From: Chrysoporthe austroafricana
Lineage: Eukaryota; Ascomycota; Sordariomycetes; Diaporthales; Cryphonectriaceae
Assembly: GCA_001051155.2 (NCBI GenBank)
Contig: JYIP02000015.1
Location: 248,001-312,000, forward strand
Length of the DNA stretch: 64,000 nt
Reading direction: 5' to 3'
Made by a program: the position numbers and the translations under genes. Shown here piece after piece: positions 17,282 through 30,690 of this stretch. The notes beneath the pieces were generated by a model. It was not told where the DNA came from. It searched no databases and worked only from the letters and a program-made list of their open reading frames with translations. Position 1 is the first letter of the stretch; every line of letters starts with the position of its first letter.

Positions 17282-20200
17282 CTACCAGTACGCCGGTCGC
17301 AGGCCCGCGAAGCTGCCGAGCGTCGAGCCCTCACTCGTCTCGACCTCCTTCTTCCTTTGGCCAGCCAGCTCAAGCTGAACCATGCGATGTATGTTCTGCG
17401 AGCGCTCATGTTAGCATTTGCCTTGGAATAAAAAGCTTCGATGGAGAAGGGAAGGGGAGGCACATACCACCAGCCAGTCCACGTAACTCTGCGCCTCATT
17501 ATTCCTATCCTCGACTAGCCCCCTCGCCCACTCATACTCGGCCCCATCAATTCCTTGTCGTGCAAGCTGAATTGTTAGGCCTTTGGAGCCCCTTGTGGTC
17601 CTCCAGAACTCCACAATATTCCTCGTTTGCGCGTTCAGATGCGTCTCAAGGACCGGCAGCTCGCTCGTATACGCATCGAGGTCCTGCAGTTTTGTCTTGT
17701 CCTCGCCGAACAGATCTTGTATTAGGTTTGGCGACGTCTGCGCATGGAACCACATGATGCACTGCTGCCCGTTATCCATCAGGTACACGCCGCCAGGCTC
17801 GACCTTGCTGAAAGTGTTGCGCATGGACGGAGGCATCTTCAGGTGGCCCGTCGCCGGGTCCGCGAATCCCTCTTCCGGTTGGAGGTTGTGCAGCGCAATC
17901 ATGCGCGGGTAGAGGTATAGGCTCAATTCGAGGCAACCCATGCCGCGGATCATGCGCATCTCGTGCACGCGCCGATCAGAAGTCTCGTTACCTCCTTTGA
18001 AGGCGCGGCATTTCATCAGCCCGAGCATGTACATGCAGAACTCCTTCAGTTTGTCGGGCATAACAAGCTGCGCAGGCGGGTATGACTGCGAGACGAAGTG
18101 TTTCCTGTATGCGGCCATCACATCGACAGTCTTCTCCTGTAGACCGAGTCTGATGTCCTTCAGAGAGGCCGACGTGCTGGCCAGCTTGGTTGCTGCCTCC
18201 TTTGCGATGATGGAGTAGACAGCGTCCTGGTCGACGTATTTGATGCTCTCCTTGGCGATGTCGCTCACGCTGGCCACCACATTGCAGCAGCGGACTCTGC
18301 GCTCGCCGTTCGCAGTCGTGTACAGCAATGCCGACTGGAAGTGAGCGTCCAGCTTTGAGTCGAGCTTACCATCATGGCTGAACGTGACACCAATCGCCCT
18401 GTCAGCATCAATGACGCCGATCTCTAGATCGGCGCCGAAGGTGTGCTGTATGAAGTTCCCGTGGTATCCAGACACCTGCAACCCATTCGAGCATCGTACC
18501 TTCATCAGAGCCTCGTACCCAGTCTCCCGCGTCACTGCGTGCTTCACCTCGAGCGACAGCTTAGCATTGTCCCTGCCGGCAATGAAATTCGGGTAGTAGA
18601 ACGTTTCGCCGCCAGTGATAGCAGCTACGTAGCCCACAGTGGCGATGTCTAGGTAGCCACCGGTTGGTGCTGCCAAGAAGAAATCAGCGCCAACTCCGGC
18701 AGCTGCCATCCTCTCGCCCACTTTCCTCCAGCCAGGGTGCTCGGTGGTGAACAGCTTCTTGTCGATCTCACCACCCGGGTGCTTGCCGTCATCTCTCATG
18801 AAGAGACGACCAGGACCCCAAGTCGGAAGTGCTGCTAGTGAGCAGATGATTTTCCCACCAGTCTTCTCCAGAGCTGATACGCAAGAATTCAGGGTTGAGA
18901 GCAACGCAGGCTCGGGGTTCTTAATACCCGAGAACATCTGAGGTAGTCTGGTGAGCAGTGAAGAGATGACAGCCCTGGGTCAGTGTTAGTGCCATGATCC
19001 TCGCGCGAGACTATGTTCGGATATGTACCTTGATTCTTCTGGGTCGACGAAGAGACCATCGCTCAAGGGCACGAAAGGGTCCTCAATGTCCGGCATGATC
19101 ATCATCTGAGCTTGCTCCAAGGCGGCCTGAACGCTTCCGGTCAGTACCAGGTCGGCAACAGGTCCCAGTCCGAACTTACACTGCAATTGTAGAAATGCAC
19201 CTCCTTGTCATAAGTGACGAAGCCAACCCTCGCGTTGGGGGGTATCATCCGTTTCACCTCACCGTTCTCGTCCTTCTCCTCATTGCTGTCTGCACCATAC
19301 AGCGTCGCTAGGACACCATCGCAAAATGCTTCCACGTAGCCCTTGTTATACGCTTCTTGGGTCACATCAATGACGAATAGCCACCGCAAGCCCACCGGCT
19401 CTCTGTTGTAGTATTCCTTGGGGCAGACGAACTCGACGGTGCCGCGGCATAGCTCCGGCCTCTGATCCCGATCAACACGGATGCCTTGGGGTGAGGTTGC
19501 GCAAAAGTACTCTGGCGGGGTATCATTAGGGTGTGTGCAGAGATTGCAGACGAACTTGTTGCCTCCAGACCGGAACATCATGAATGGGTTGATGTACGCT
19601 CGACACCTGCTACAACGTGGTGGGCCGAGATTGCCGAAGTCTAAAACAGGCACCTCGCTCTCGCCATGCTGCTGGCGAGCCAACGGCTGGAGCATGAGGC
19701 CTAGAGGAAGGCCAGTGGTGTGCAATGCCTCAGCTGACGCGGGGATGTTGTTCATGGTCAGGCGGGCGAACTTGGGCGAGGAATTGCCCTGGTCGAAAGC
19801 CACGAAAGAGGTAGCAGCCGGAGGGGGGACGAGTTTCTCGAAAGTCGGGTATATGTTGGTCAGATAGAACTGCTGCGCAGCATCTCGGGCCAGAGGCACG
19901 CTGGGCAGCTCGTCCTGGGACACCTTGGCCTGTCCCCCGGCGGCCACTGCAGCTTCAGTCGAGCCATTCCTCGCGGCGAATTCAGCCGGAGAAGCAGTAC
20001 TGCCCGGTGTGTATGGTCCGCCGACCGGTGCAGGAAACTGGCTCTGGGGCGCCACCATGCCCGGTTGACCAACAAAACCAGAGGTTCCCGAGGGATCGGC
20101 GTTCAAGAAGGCGGTTGCAGGTGTACCAGCCGGAGGGATGCCGTTGAATGCTTGAGATGTCCCCTGGGCCTCGACAGCGTGGTATGCATGCCTGTCCTTC

Positions 20201-20535
20201 TTCTTCCTCTTGCCCGTGCCCATATGACGCCCCTCCGCCCCCAGTGACATGCCTGCCATCTGTGCGGTGATGTCGTTCCCATCCGGTGAAGGTGCCTGAC
20301 CCTGGAAGTATCCCTGCGTCTGCACGGGGGAGGGACCACCAGTAGGACCCATCGGCGAAGGGGTGCCATAGTACTGCTGCCCCTGAGGCGCTTGCTGTTG
20401 CTGCTGCTGCTCGTAGGGATTGGGGGCGACCGGAGGCTGGAATTGATTCGGAGGAGGCTGGGCTGAGTGATTGTATTGATTGTAGGGATCGTTCGGGTCC
20501 TGCTGGCCCGCACCGAGCGCGTGATACTGATCCAT
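17282..20535 (-). CDS. SEC24: COPII coat cargo-selection subunit Sec24
   Basis: Inner-layer COPII coat protein that pairs with Sec23 and binds cargo at ER exit sites. Four exons on the minus strand (20535-19180, 19126-19029, 18974-17468, 17395-17282) total 3075 nt, 1024 aa. Introns are 53, 54 and 72 bp with GT-AG ends and TACTGAC/GCTAAC branch sites. The N-terminus is a Gln/Pro/Gly-rich disordered region (residues about 1-220). It is followed by a zinc ribbon with C308, C311, C330 and C333, the trunk (LRWLFVIDVTQEAYNKGYVE...NARVGFVTYDKEVHFYN...ALEQAQMMIMPDIEDPFVP), beta-sandwich, helical domain (CMYMLGLMKCRAF) and gelsolin-like domain (VYLMDNGQQCIMWFHAQTSP). All Sec23/24 modules are present and uninterrupted. 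It lies head to head with CFT2. Confidence 0.95.
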
Positions 20536-21412
20536 GCTGACGGCTCGCGCGAAGGAGAAGTGGTGTCGTATTCGATATCGACGGATATCTAGGGGGTTAT
20601 ACGGTCGAACGGGTTGTCGGAGCCCTCAAGTGGGCTTCTGGAACACGTCGAGGCTCGCCACAGATCGTGAGTGGGAGTGGCGTTGTCGCGCGGAGGGTGA
20701 AAGGGGTCAATACAGCTCACAGGCGAAGAAGCACCATAGCTGGCATCATGAGGGAGACTTTATAAATTCACTTGGAAGAGAAATAGTAAGTCAGCAGTTC
20801 GGAGAAGGGGTGTAGCGCAAGTCCCGAGGGGATATCCTTTTTTTGTCTGTTCCAGTCAGCGTCGCGAGGTTTGGGTGATGAAGATGTGGTTTAGCTGGCC
20901 TCAACTCATGCCCAGGTTGAGCTTCAATCTGATGCGACCGCTGCGGCCACTGGCAGCTGCAGCTACTTAGTTGTCGCATAAGTTCGGCTCTCCAAAAAGC
21001 TGCAGGGGTCAAGATGCCCCTCCACGCCCTCCAGACCTCACCCTTAGCCTGTCTGGGGCAAGGCCAGTGGTATCCTGTTCGTGCCTGTACCCCTGCTGCA
21101 GCACTCACTTGGGGCGGGACCCCTGCGACGAATGCCTGTTTCCTGGCTTGGGGTTCGGTGCTGATCAGCGCCCAGCTTCTAAACCTTCAATGTCATTGTT
21201 GTGCCGGGCGCGCAGACCAGATGTTCAACCTCAATTCCAGCATCACCAACGACTTGTCCCCGACACTGCGAGACTGGCCGACCCTCAGCATCGACAGCTG
21301 GCCGCACAAACTCACTATTGGCCCTGTGTATTTTCTTTGCAACTGGACCCTTCTGCTGGCGCATCCGCTCGAACCTGATGTCAGCTCCCGAATGAACATG
21401 CGAATATAGACA
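20536..21412. promoter_or_regulatory. divergent SEC24/CFT2 promoter region
   Basis: An 877-bp interval separates the start codons of SEC24 (leftward) and CFT2 (rightward). It must hold both promoters and 5' leaders unless an upstream non-coding exon lies elsewhere. No TATA box or other decisive element stands out, and no gene is recognised inside it. Confidence 0.55.
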
Positions 21413-24400
21413 ATGTTCACTTTTTGTCCTCTGCAAGGGGCTCTCTCCGAGTCTACTGCCTCCCAGTCTCTGTTGGAGCTCGATGGGGGCGTGAAGGTCC
21501 TCGTTGATGTCGGGTGGGACGAATCATTCGATGTCGACAAGCTGAAGGAGCTCGAGAAGTACGTCTCACTGTCGGCCAAGGGGACGCAGCTTGCAGGAAC
21601 ACCTCGGACGGCTCCCTGCAACTTGATGTCGATGAAGAGGCTGACCGATATCTTGTAGGCAAGTTCCGACGCTGTCGTTGATCCTACTCACCCATGCGAC
21701 CGTGTCCCACCTCGCCGCCTATGCACATTGCTGCAAGAACTTCCCCTTATTCACTCGGATCCCCGTCTATGCGACACGGCCGGTCATTGACCTTGGACGG
21801 ACCCTTCTACAAGACCTGTACGCCTCCACTCCTGCGGCTGCGACGACCATAAACCATGGCTCCCTTGCCGAAGCCTCATATGCCTACACCCAGTCCGCGT
21901 CTCCCGACGACAACTTTCTGCGCCAGGCGCCGACTTCCGAGGAAATCGCAAAGTATTTCTCCCTCATCCAACCGCTCAAGTACTCGCAGCCACATCAACC
22001 TCTGCCCTCGCCCTTCTCACCCCCTCTGAACGGCCTCACAATCACCGCTTATAACTCGGGACACACGCTTGGCGGTACAATATGGCACATTCAACATGGG
22101 CTGGAGTCGATCGTCTACGCTGTCGATTGGAGCCAGGCTCGCGAGAACGTGTTTGCGGGCGCTGCATGGCTAGGAGGTGGTCACGGGGGGGCAGAGGTCA
22201 TCGAGCAGCTGCGCAAGCCCACCGCGCTCGTCTGCAGCAGCCGGACACCAACGCCCCTTCCGCGTGCCAAGAGGGACGAGCAGCTCCTCGACAATATACG
22301 GGCATGCGTGGCCAAGGGCGGTATTGTTCTGGTCCCGGTTGACTCGAGCGCCCGTGTTCTGGAGCTGTCGTACCTGATGGAGCATGCCTGGCGGGAGGAG
22401 GCCGCTAAGAATGAGGTCAAGACTCTGAACGAAGCACATCTCTATCTGGCGGCCAAGAATATCAGCAGCACTCTGAGGCATGCAAGGAGCATGTTTGAGT
22501 GGATGGACGAGAACATTGTGCGGGAATTCGAAGCAGTAGCCGACACCTCCAAGAATGTCAATAGCGACGGCAAGAAGGGCAAGGCGGCTGGCCCGTTCGA
22601 CTTCAAACATCTAAAGCTCCTGGAAAGAAAGGCACAAGTCGACCGCCTTCTGCGCCGATCCGCAGAGGAGAAATGGACTAAGGGCATGGTCATTCTCGCT
22701 AGCGACCGCAGCCTGCAGTGGGGATTCTCGAAGGAAGTGCTCAGAGCGATTGCACGAGACCCGAAGAACCTCGTGATCCTGACCGAGAAGCCGAATTTGA
22801 GCTCGCCGGACACGCCATCGATCTCAAGGACATTGTGGGACCTGTGGAATGAGCGGCAGGATGGCGTTGCAGTTGAAGAATCAACCAGCGGGGAGCCATT
22901 AGAGCAGGTTTACGGTGGAGGACGGGAGGTGGAGATAGCAGAGGCTACCAAAGAACCTCTTGAAGGGGATGGTCTGACGGTCTACCAGCAGTGGCTTGCT
23001 ACGCAGAGGCAATTACAGGCGACGCTGCAGACAGGAGGTTCGACAACCCTCGAGGGCGTGGTCGACGGTGTGGACGACGCCTCGTCTGAGTCGTCGACGG
23101 AGTCTGACGCATCCGACAACGAACAGCAGGGCAGAGCCTTGAACATATCTACGACGATGGGTCAGGCAAGCAGGAAGAAGATCGTCCTCAAAGATGAGGA
23201 TTTGGGCATCAACGTGTTGGTCAAGAAGAAGGGCGTACACGACTTTGATGTACGCGAAAAGAAGGGCAGGGAACGCATTTTCCCGGTCCCAATACGCAAG
23301 AAGAGAAACGACGAGTTCGGTGACATTATCCGTCCAGAAGATTTCCTCAAGGCCGAGGAACGCGAGGACGAAGGCCAGGATCAGGGTGCGATCAAGAAGG
23401 AGGACGAGGACGGTCTCGGGAAGAAGCGGAAATGGGACGATGTCGGCAAGAAGGGCAACGCCAGTAACAAGCGACCTCAACTTAACAGGGCTGTTTCCGA
23501 TGATGTGGCCATGTCACTACCATCAGAAGGCTCACAAGCGGATGGCGAGGAAGACGACGTCGCAGAAGAGGACGAAGAGGAACCTAATTTGGGCCCTTCT
23601 AAACTCATCATCACGAATGAGAAGATATCCGTCAGCCTCCGCATTGCGTTTGTCGATTTCAGCGGCCTACACGACAAGCGCTCGCTGAACATGCTCATCC
23701 CGCTGATCGCTCCACGCAAACTCATCCTTGTGTCCGGCAACGAGGAAGAGACGATGGCCCTCGCAGCGGACTGCAAGAAGCTTCTCGGCGTGTCGGCAGC
23801 CGAAGAGGGCAGCAGCGCCAAGACCGACGTATATACACCCGCAGTCGGCGTCTCGATCGATGCCAGCGTGGACACCAACGCCTGGGTCGTGAAACTTGCT
23901 GACCCGCTCGTCCGGCGGCTGAAGTGGCAGAATGTGCGCGGACTGGGGATCGTGACCGTTACGGCGAGGCTCATGGGCTCGGAGGGCAACGCCGACACGC
24001 ACCCCCACCTATCTGGGGCCACCGCGGAAGAACAGGCCTCCAACAAGCGGATCAAGACGGACACGGACGAGCCCAAAGAGCATACAGAAGAAGAGGCAGG
24101 CGCCAACGGCGTCGCCGTCGTGCCCACCCTCGACGTCCTCCCCACCACCATGGCCTCAGCTTCGCGATCCGTCGCCCAACCCCTCCACGTGGGCGATCTG
24201 CGGCTGGCGGACCTGCGGAGGGCAATGCAGACATCAGGGCATACGGCCGAGTTCCGGGGCGAGGGTACGCTACTGATTGATGGCTCGGTCGCGGTACGGA
24301 AGAGCGCGACGGGCAGGATCGAGGTGGAGAGCATTGGGCTGCCGAGTGTAGGTGCTGCCATGGCCGGCACGCAGAACGGCGCGACATTCTGGGCGGTCAA

Positions 24401-24443
24401 GAGGATGATCTACGACGGGCTGGCTGTCGTCGCTGGGGCGTAA
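21413..24443 (+). CDS. CFT2: cleavage and polyadenylation factor subunit 2 (CPSF100/Cft2)
   Basis: Structural partner of the endonuclease Ysh1/CPSF73 in the nuclear pre-mRNA 3'-end cleavage and polyadenylation factor. Two exons (21413-21558, 21659-24443) total 2931 nt, 976 aa; the 100-bp intron is GT-AG. Order: metallo-beta-lactamase fold (LELDGGVKVLVDVGWDE, ILLTHATVSHLAAYAH, AYNSGHTLGGTIWHI, VDWSQARENVF), beta-CASP region (about residues 250-430), a long acidic/charged linker with basic patches such as KKRKWDD, and a C-terminal RMMBL-type segment (RIAFVDFSGLHDKRSLNMLI...PRKLILVSG). The HxHxDH zinc motif is absent: the equivalent HATVSH lacks the Asp-His. This is the normal state for Cft2, which is catalytically dead. 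Confidence 0.95.
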
Positions 24444-26659
24444 TGGCACTCATGATAAGGAGACGGGAGATGGACAATTCACTATGGATGAGGATCTGCG
24501 TAGACGAGACGGCCGGTGGACAGCCGCATGTCATTTGCTTCACTTCGCTAGATGTACATAGAAGATAGCGGAGACCAAGCGCAGACCGAAATGTTAGCAA
24601 GCTGCTCGCCATAGGAAGATGAGATGCAGAGGTGAAGCAAGCGTGTTCTGTACGACAGCTGTGATTCCGGTCCACATTTTTTTTCGTGCAACTTCCGAGC
24701 CCTCCTGCAACGGGTAACAAAATCTCCATGAATTCCGGGAAGACATCAGGAGATCTCGTTGACGGCCTTGGCAGGGTCGGGCAGCGGAGGGCGGCTATCC
24801 CTTGTTTTGCTTTGGTTTTTTATGAGAAGTGGATCTTGATCTCTCAGATCCCCGGGAAGCGGCCGTCGGGGAGGCTGAGCAGGCTGGGTCCCGCGTTCAT
24901 CTCAATTCTTCTCCAGCCCTGTCCAGCTGAGCTCTGCTCTCCTGCACAGTACTATATACTATGGAGCCCAGATCGGTACTATGGGCAGGCCTGGGGTACT
25001 ACTAAGTAAGCATGAGGTGATACGGGTGGTAGGGTATTGCAAGTCGACATGCTTCGATAGCCTCGCGTTGCCTGCTCGTCCGCCCTGAGTCATGTGCCAC
25101 GGCATCGAGCTGTTGAGCGAGAGCGAGACGAGGGAGAGGGGAGCGGACCGGACTGGACTGGAACTGGACCGGAGCGTACTGCATTGGAGTGGTTGCGTAT
25201 GTCATCCGTAGTCAAGTCCAGTTCCCTGTTTCAGCGTCGATCTCGACGTGTTGCAGCTCGACTTGTCCTGGCTGCGGCGGCCACCGGCCTCCAGGATTTA
25301 TCATCCTGCCACCCTGCCCCACGCAGGCGACCTCATACAGGGCCCATGTTTCCAGATGACTCTCAGGGGCCGTTCGATTGTTAATGTTTGATTTGGGGTC
25401 GTGCATAGCAATGCCGAGCCGACACGTTGACGGCCGATCATGATCATCGACCTTTCCTGCTCCGTACTGTAAGCATGGCCGGATTGACACGGACGCCTCT
25501 GCTGTCTGGCAGTCCGGGCGGGCGAGGTGCAGCAGCGAGGCACGCAGGATGGATCGACCCGTAGAAGCAGTCAGCCTCGCATGAACAGGACAGCTAGCCA
25601 CTGCCTATCGGTTCCCTGGTTTCGACGCGCTCGCGGGTCATGTCTTCCTATGCAGCAGTTATTCTTGGAGATTGTGTGGGTCCGCCCCTCGGGAATAGAA
25701 GCCGTCATATAAGCAGATCTGTGGCGGGACGGGGGAGAATCCGTCGACGATGGGCTCCGGAACGGTCCTGGTTCCTTGGGCTCACGACCGGCCAGGCGCG
25801 TCGTCGTGAGGACATACACGGCGCGCGCAGGGACGACGGATAGGACGGCAGCGGCTGCTGACTTTATATAGACGCAGGACTGCAGTCATGCTCTGCTGGC
25901 GTCCGTCTGTCGCTGCCCACCCGCCCACAGCGGGCTGGCTGCCAAGCTGGCCGCTCTCGTCCCGCCGAGGCCATGGAATTAAACTTTTCGAGGAGGCTGT
26001 GGACGACGTCACAAGACTATAGCCAGATACTTACCCCAGTGCATGGTCCCCATGACTGGATCTATCTGATTATGGTGGAGTCTGCAAGCCTTCGAAGCAC
26101 TGACGTCCAGAGACCGGCTGGCTTCATACATAGTATCATGCAGACAGCGATGCCATCCAGCTCGGCTCAGCCACAGACGGATGGACAGGCGTGGGCTTGC
26201 AGTCGAGTCGCAGTGCTTCTTCTGATGCAGGGCAGAGCAGAGCTGGCCAAGCAGAAGCAGAGGCTCGTATCCGTACAGGCGGGAGTGGGGCCTAGACGGT
26301 CCAATCCTATCCACTTCCGTGCCGTCAGCACTGGCCTTAGTGGCCTGGCGTGCCTGGCCCTGGCCGCAGGCCCTGCCTCCCGGGAAGGCCCTACAGTGTG
26401 CTAAGGCACCGTTACCGTGCTGAGGTAGCGCCCAGTAGCGCCAACTGCCCGCCCACTGTGTGGCGTGCGTGGGTTGTGCAGGTGGGACGGCGGTGGACTG
26501 CCCATCCCCCCAGCATGCAGCATGAGCCTAAACCCCCCGTAGGCCTTCCCTACTGAGTATCCAGCAGGTAAGCCCAGATTGACCCCCCCCGACCCGACCT
26601 CCTTTCCCCAATTCCAATTCCACGCTGGCCCCGGTGTCCACTGTGCCTCAATTCCCGCC

Positions 26660-26704
26660 CAGCCCGTCCGTCCCGTCCCAGCCCATCCGTCCCGTCCCAG
26701 CCCA
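26660..26704. repeat. 19-bp tandem repeat, two copies
   Basis: A C-rich 19-bp unit (CAGCCCRTCCGTCCCGTCC) occurs twice in tandem (26660-26678 and 26679-26697) and is followed by a partial third copy (CAGCCCA). It lies in the presumed MSS4 promoter region; no function can be assigned. Confidence 0.85.
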
Positions 26705-27424
26705 AAGTCTTCACTTCCAAGGCTGACTACTTACCCGTGACCGAAGGGCCTGGCTGGCGACGACCTCCCGTCTTCCCAAAACCCGCAACAGCTTCGCCCT
26801 CGCCCTCCCACCTGATCACCTGGCACCGTCCTGTGGGCACAACGGCCGCGGCTCCTCATTCGACAACTAGTTTTGTTTATCGTTCACGACCTCGACCCGA
26901 AACGACGACCACGACCCGGCCCCCAACGTAAGACACCTCCAGCATCAGCATCAGCATCAGCACCCGTCTGCGCCAGACGCGACAGCTCACGACCTGGCTT
27001 GCCTCCTCTGGCGACCCGCTCCAGTTTCAAGACGCCCCGTCAGCACCGCTCTGCGTCCTGACCTGGCCTTTTCCCCGATCCCTCACGTCGTCGATTGACT
27101 GTCTGGTCCAGAGTGCCGCAACTCTCGAGCGATGCCGACGCGGTTCTCCAGTCTCGTTATCCCCTAAGTCCCTCCTCTGACCTCGACCCACACCAACGCA
27201 AACCAACACATACCGAGTCATCTCAACACTCCCTGGTTGAGGAACCGTCGACGCTCCTTCTCGTCAGTCGACTCCCCGAGCAGGGCTCCTACACTCGGCC
27301 CGCCCCGTCCAACGTCGTCTGCCTTCCACCTCTCCTACCACCTGCGATCTCGGCCGCTGCCTCTGGGCGGTTGTGCTGCCGTCCTGCATCCGGGTCACAC
27401 TCGACCTCTGACACCCTCTCGCCC

Positions 27425-27500
27425 CTTGTCACAGCAGCAGAAGCAGAAGCAGCAGAAGCAGCAGAAGCAGCAGCAGCAGCAGCAGCAGCAGCGGCAGAAG
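27425..27500. repeat. CAG/AGA-CAG trinucleotide repeat in MSS4 leader
   Basis: A run of AGCAGA and then CAGCAG triplets (about 27432-27493) lies about 85 bp upstream of the MSS4 start codon. In the MSS4 frame it would read Ala/Glu then poly-Ala, and in another frame poly-Gln. Without an upstream in-frame ATG it is most simply 5' leader sequence. Confidence 0.75.
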
Positions 27501-27577
27501 GGCGAGCCAAGCATTGTCTGTCTAATATAACCAACCACCCGGCACCCACCCGCCCACGACACAGCCGCCTATCAGCA

Positions 27578-30500
27578 ATGCCCTCCTTCCTCAATGACCA
27601 CAACGTTCCGATTTATAGTCACAGCTCAGGGGTACTCCGCCTGAACGACCACCCTCAGTACGAGGGCATGGCCAACATCGACCTTAAGGTCAACGACGGA
27701 CAGATCCCCCAGATAATCAACACTCACACCTCAAATGATAGTTTCGACGGCAGCTCCTCCCACTCCACCAACACCACCGATACCTCGGATGCCGCCCCGA
27801 ACACTAACGGGCTCGATACCAGAACCTCGACTATGAGCACGAGCATCCTGCAAAACGGTGTCACCGACGGCGACGGGGAGCCGGTCCCCAACGGGCTCGG
27901 TCATCAAGATGACCTCAAGAAGCTGCAGCAGCGAGCCAACGGCGCTGCTCCAGGCCGTACCTCGCTACCCGACCGGACTGTCTCCCCGCGGCCGAACGGC
28001 ACGGCTGAGCGGACCTCTAGCAACATGAGCTACACCGAGGCCCCATCAATAAGAACCTCTGTCGTCTCGATTACCAGCCCTCAGTCTTCCCCCATGGGGA
28101 TGCCCGCGAACCAGGTATACAAGGGCGACCTGGGGACAGCGGGCGACCCCAACGCGTCCACGGGCCAGCGGTTCTCCTCCCCAGCCCAGATGTCAGGTAA
28201 CACCGGTTTCAGCGCATCGACGTCCAATCTCCACCCCGCAAGCGCAGGGCTGAAACATCGTCACACCCTCGAGGTGCCCAGGCCCGGCCAACCCCGTGGG
28301 TCGCGAGACGGTGTGGACACCGCCCTCGCCAGCGGGCGCTTCTCGCCGACCGGCTCAGGACCGAGTGGTGCTAGGCGCGCCTCCATCAACCTGGTCAGGC
28401 GCAACACCCGCTCTATGCACAGCGACTTCCCGCGAGACGAGGCCTTCCCTGACGAGGACGCCATGAGGTGGGCGGAGGCGTACAGGCAGAAGCGAGCCAG
28501 CAAGAGGAGGAAGAAGGAAGAGGAGGACGATGACCGGGTGCTGATTGGCAACAAGGTCGATGAGAAACACGCGAACTGGGTGACCGCCTACAACATGCTG
28601 ACGGGTATCCGCGTTTCGGTGTCTCGCACGAACGCCAAGCTGGATCGTCCACTGACAGATGCGGACTTTGAGGCCAAGGCGAAAACCACGTTCGATATGT
28701 AAGTGTAGACTGCGGCTGCGGTGTGAAGTTCCCCCTGTCGTGGAGACGGAAGCTAACGACGTTCGGCCACAGCACCGGCAATGAGCTTGTCCCCTCAGCA
28801 AAGTACGATTTCAAGTTCAAGGACTATGCACCCTGGGTGTTTCGGCACCTGCGACAATTGTTCCGCCTTGATCCCGCCGACTATCTGATGTCTCTGACGG
28901 GCAAATACATTCTCTCCGAGCTCGGGTCCCCGGGCAAGAGCGGGAGCTTCTTCTACTTCTCCAGGGACTACAGGTTTATCATCAAGACGATTCACCACGC
29001 TGAGCACAAGTTTCTCCGGAGGATACTGAAGGAGTACTATCAGCATGTCACCGAAAACCCAAATACCCTTCTGTCCCAGTTCTACGGTCTGCACAGGGTG
29101 AAGACCCCGTGGGGCAGGAAGATACACTTCGTCGTCATGAACAACCTCTTCCCGCCGCACCGAGACATCCACACCACCTTCGACCTGAAGGGATCGACGA
29201 TCGGGAGAGACTACAAGGAAGAGGATCTGGAGAAGAACCCAAGGGCGACGCTGAAAGACCTGAACTGGCTGCGGCGGCAACGGCATCTGGAGTTGGGCCT
29301 GCAGAAGAAGCGACTCTTCATGGAACAGCTCCAAAAGGACGTCAAGCTGATGCAGAAGCTACAGATCATGGACTACTCCCTCCTGATCGGCGTCCATGAC
29401 ATCCGGAAGGGCAACGACGAGAACCTGCGAGCCCGGAATCTGCAGGTCTTTAGCCCCGGCGGCGAGCAGGCGGACCAGGATCCCAATCAAGTGCTGATGC
29501 GGACCCCCTCGAAGCTGGAGAACCAACGCCGCGCGGCTCAGATGCGGCAGATCATCAAGGCCGAACGCCCCGTACCCATGGGGAAATCTTCGGCTGGCAT
29601 GCCTGACGTCCTTGAGGAAGGCGCCAAATCGGACTCGATCTTCTACCAGGATGATGGTGGCATGAGGGCGACCCACGAGGACGATACCCCAGGTGATGAG
29701 ATCTATTACCTGGGAGTGATTGACTGCCTCACCCATGTAAGTAGTAGAAGGAAAGGTGTACTCGTTCTCCAGAAATACTGACATCGCGCACAGTACGGAA
29801 TGATCAAGAAGATCGAACACTTCTGGAAGGGTCTGTCCCACGACCGGAACCAGATCTCTGCTCTGCCTCCGGAGCAGTACGGTGATAGATTTCTCAGCTT
29901 CATGGAAGGAATCACAGTATCTCGCGAGGAGGCAGAGCGGTTGGAACAGGAGAAGGCGGCGGCGGAAGCTGCTACCGAGAAGGAAAAGCACCGTGTCCCA
30001 AGCTGGAACAGCATCGGCCGCAGATCGACAAGTAACAACTTCCCTGCGGCGCCAACGCATCAGCCCCCGCCGCCACCAGGCCGTCACTCTGGGGCCAGAT
30101 CCCCTGAGGCTGAGGAGACCATGCGACGAGCAGAGGAAGCTGCATACAAGTCTGAAAAGCATGGCCATACCGAGCAGGGTGTTCCGGATCGCACCCTGAA
30201 GACGACTGGTTCCGCGTCCACCGGCATTTTTCCCTCGATAGCGACCGGCGCCGCTCCGTCTCTGCTTGGAAGCAGCCCCCCAGACGGCCGCAACTCCACC
30301 AACAACCCAATTCTGGAGACAGTCGAGGAGACTGGCGAAGTATCGACGAATGGTGGCCGTGATCACAGTACAAGTCGGCTCAGTGGTGAGTCGCGGCCCG
30401 TGACTCCAGCCAAGGATGGCCCGGGCTTCTATGCGAGGCTCTCGCAGATGCGCGACGCGCCTTCGAGAGTCCCACCGACACCGCCCAAGATTTCTGGGGA

Positions 30501-30690
30501 ACCGTCAGGCAACGGCTACGGAAAGCGCCTGACGAAACCTGAATCGGCCGACAGCGGAATCGGTGTAGAGTCTGGCCGGGACAGGAGCGGAACCCAGGGT
30601 TCAGGCAGACAGAGCATTAAGGGGCCGCTCAGCCGCGACAGCCTCGAGAAGGCCCTACCCCCGCTGCCCGTGGTTGATGGTCATGCCTAG
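27578..30690 (+). CDS. MSS4: phosphatidylinositol-4-phosphate 5-kinase (Mss4-type)
   Basis: Makes PI(4,5)P2 from PI4P at the plasma membrane, controlling actin organisation and endocytosis. Three exons (27578-28698, 28773-29736, 29794-30690) total 2982 nt, 993 aa; both introns are GT-AG with GCTAAC or TACTGAC branch sites. The start chosen is the first ATG in the frame. The first 370 or so residues are Ser/Thr-rich and disordered. The PIPK domain follows (about 374-740): dimerisation/N-lobe segment [13 protein letters not shown], the glycine-rich [17 protein letters not shown], the DLKGSTIGR motif, [11 protein letters not shown], and an activation loop with [16 protein letters not shown] whose Glu fits the type I (PI4P) specificity. 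The C-terminal tail is disordered. Length is typical for filamentous fungi. Confidence 0.94.

Larger units (their letters stand above)
24444..27577. other. CFT2 3' region and MSS4 upstream region
   Basis: About 3.1 kb with no recognised gene. The right part (about 26.6-27.58 kb) is strongly pyrimidine/CCC-rich, then becomes a long CT/CA/CAG-rich stretch, and is probably promoter and 5' leader of MSS4. From 27095 to the MSS4 start the MSS4 frame happens to be open but contains no ATG. Confidence 0.55.
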
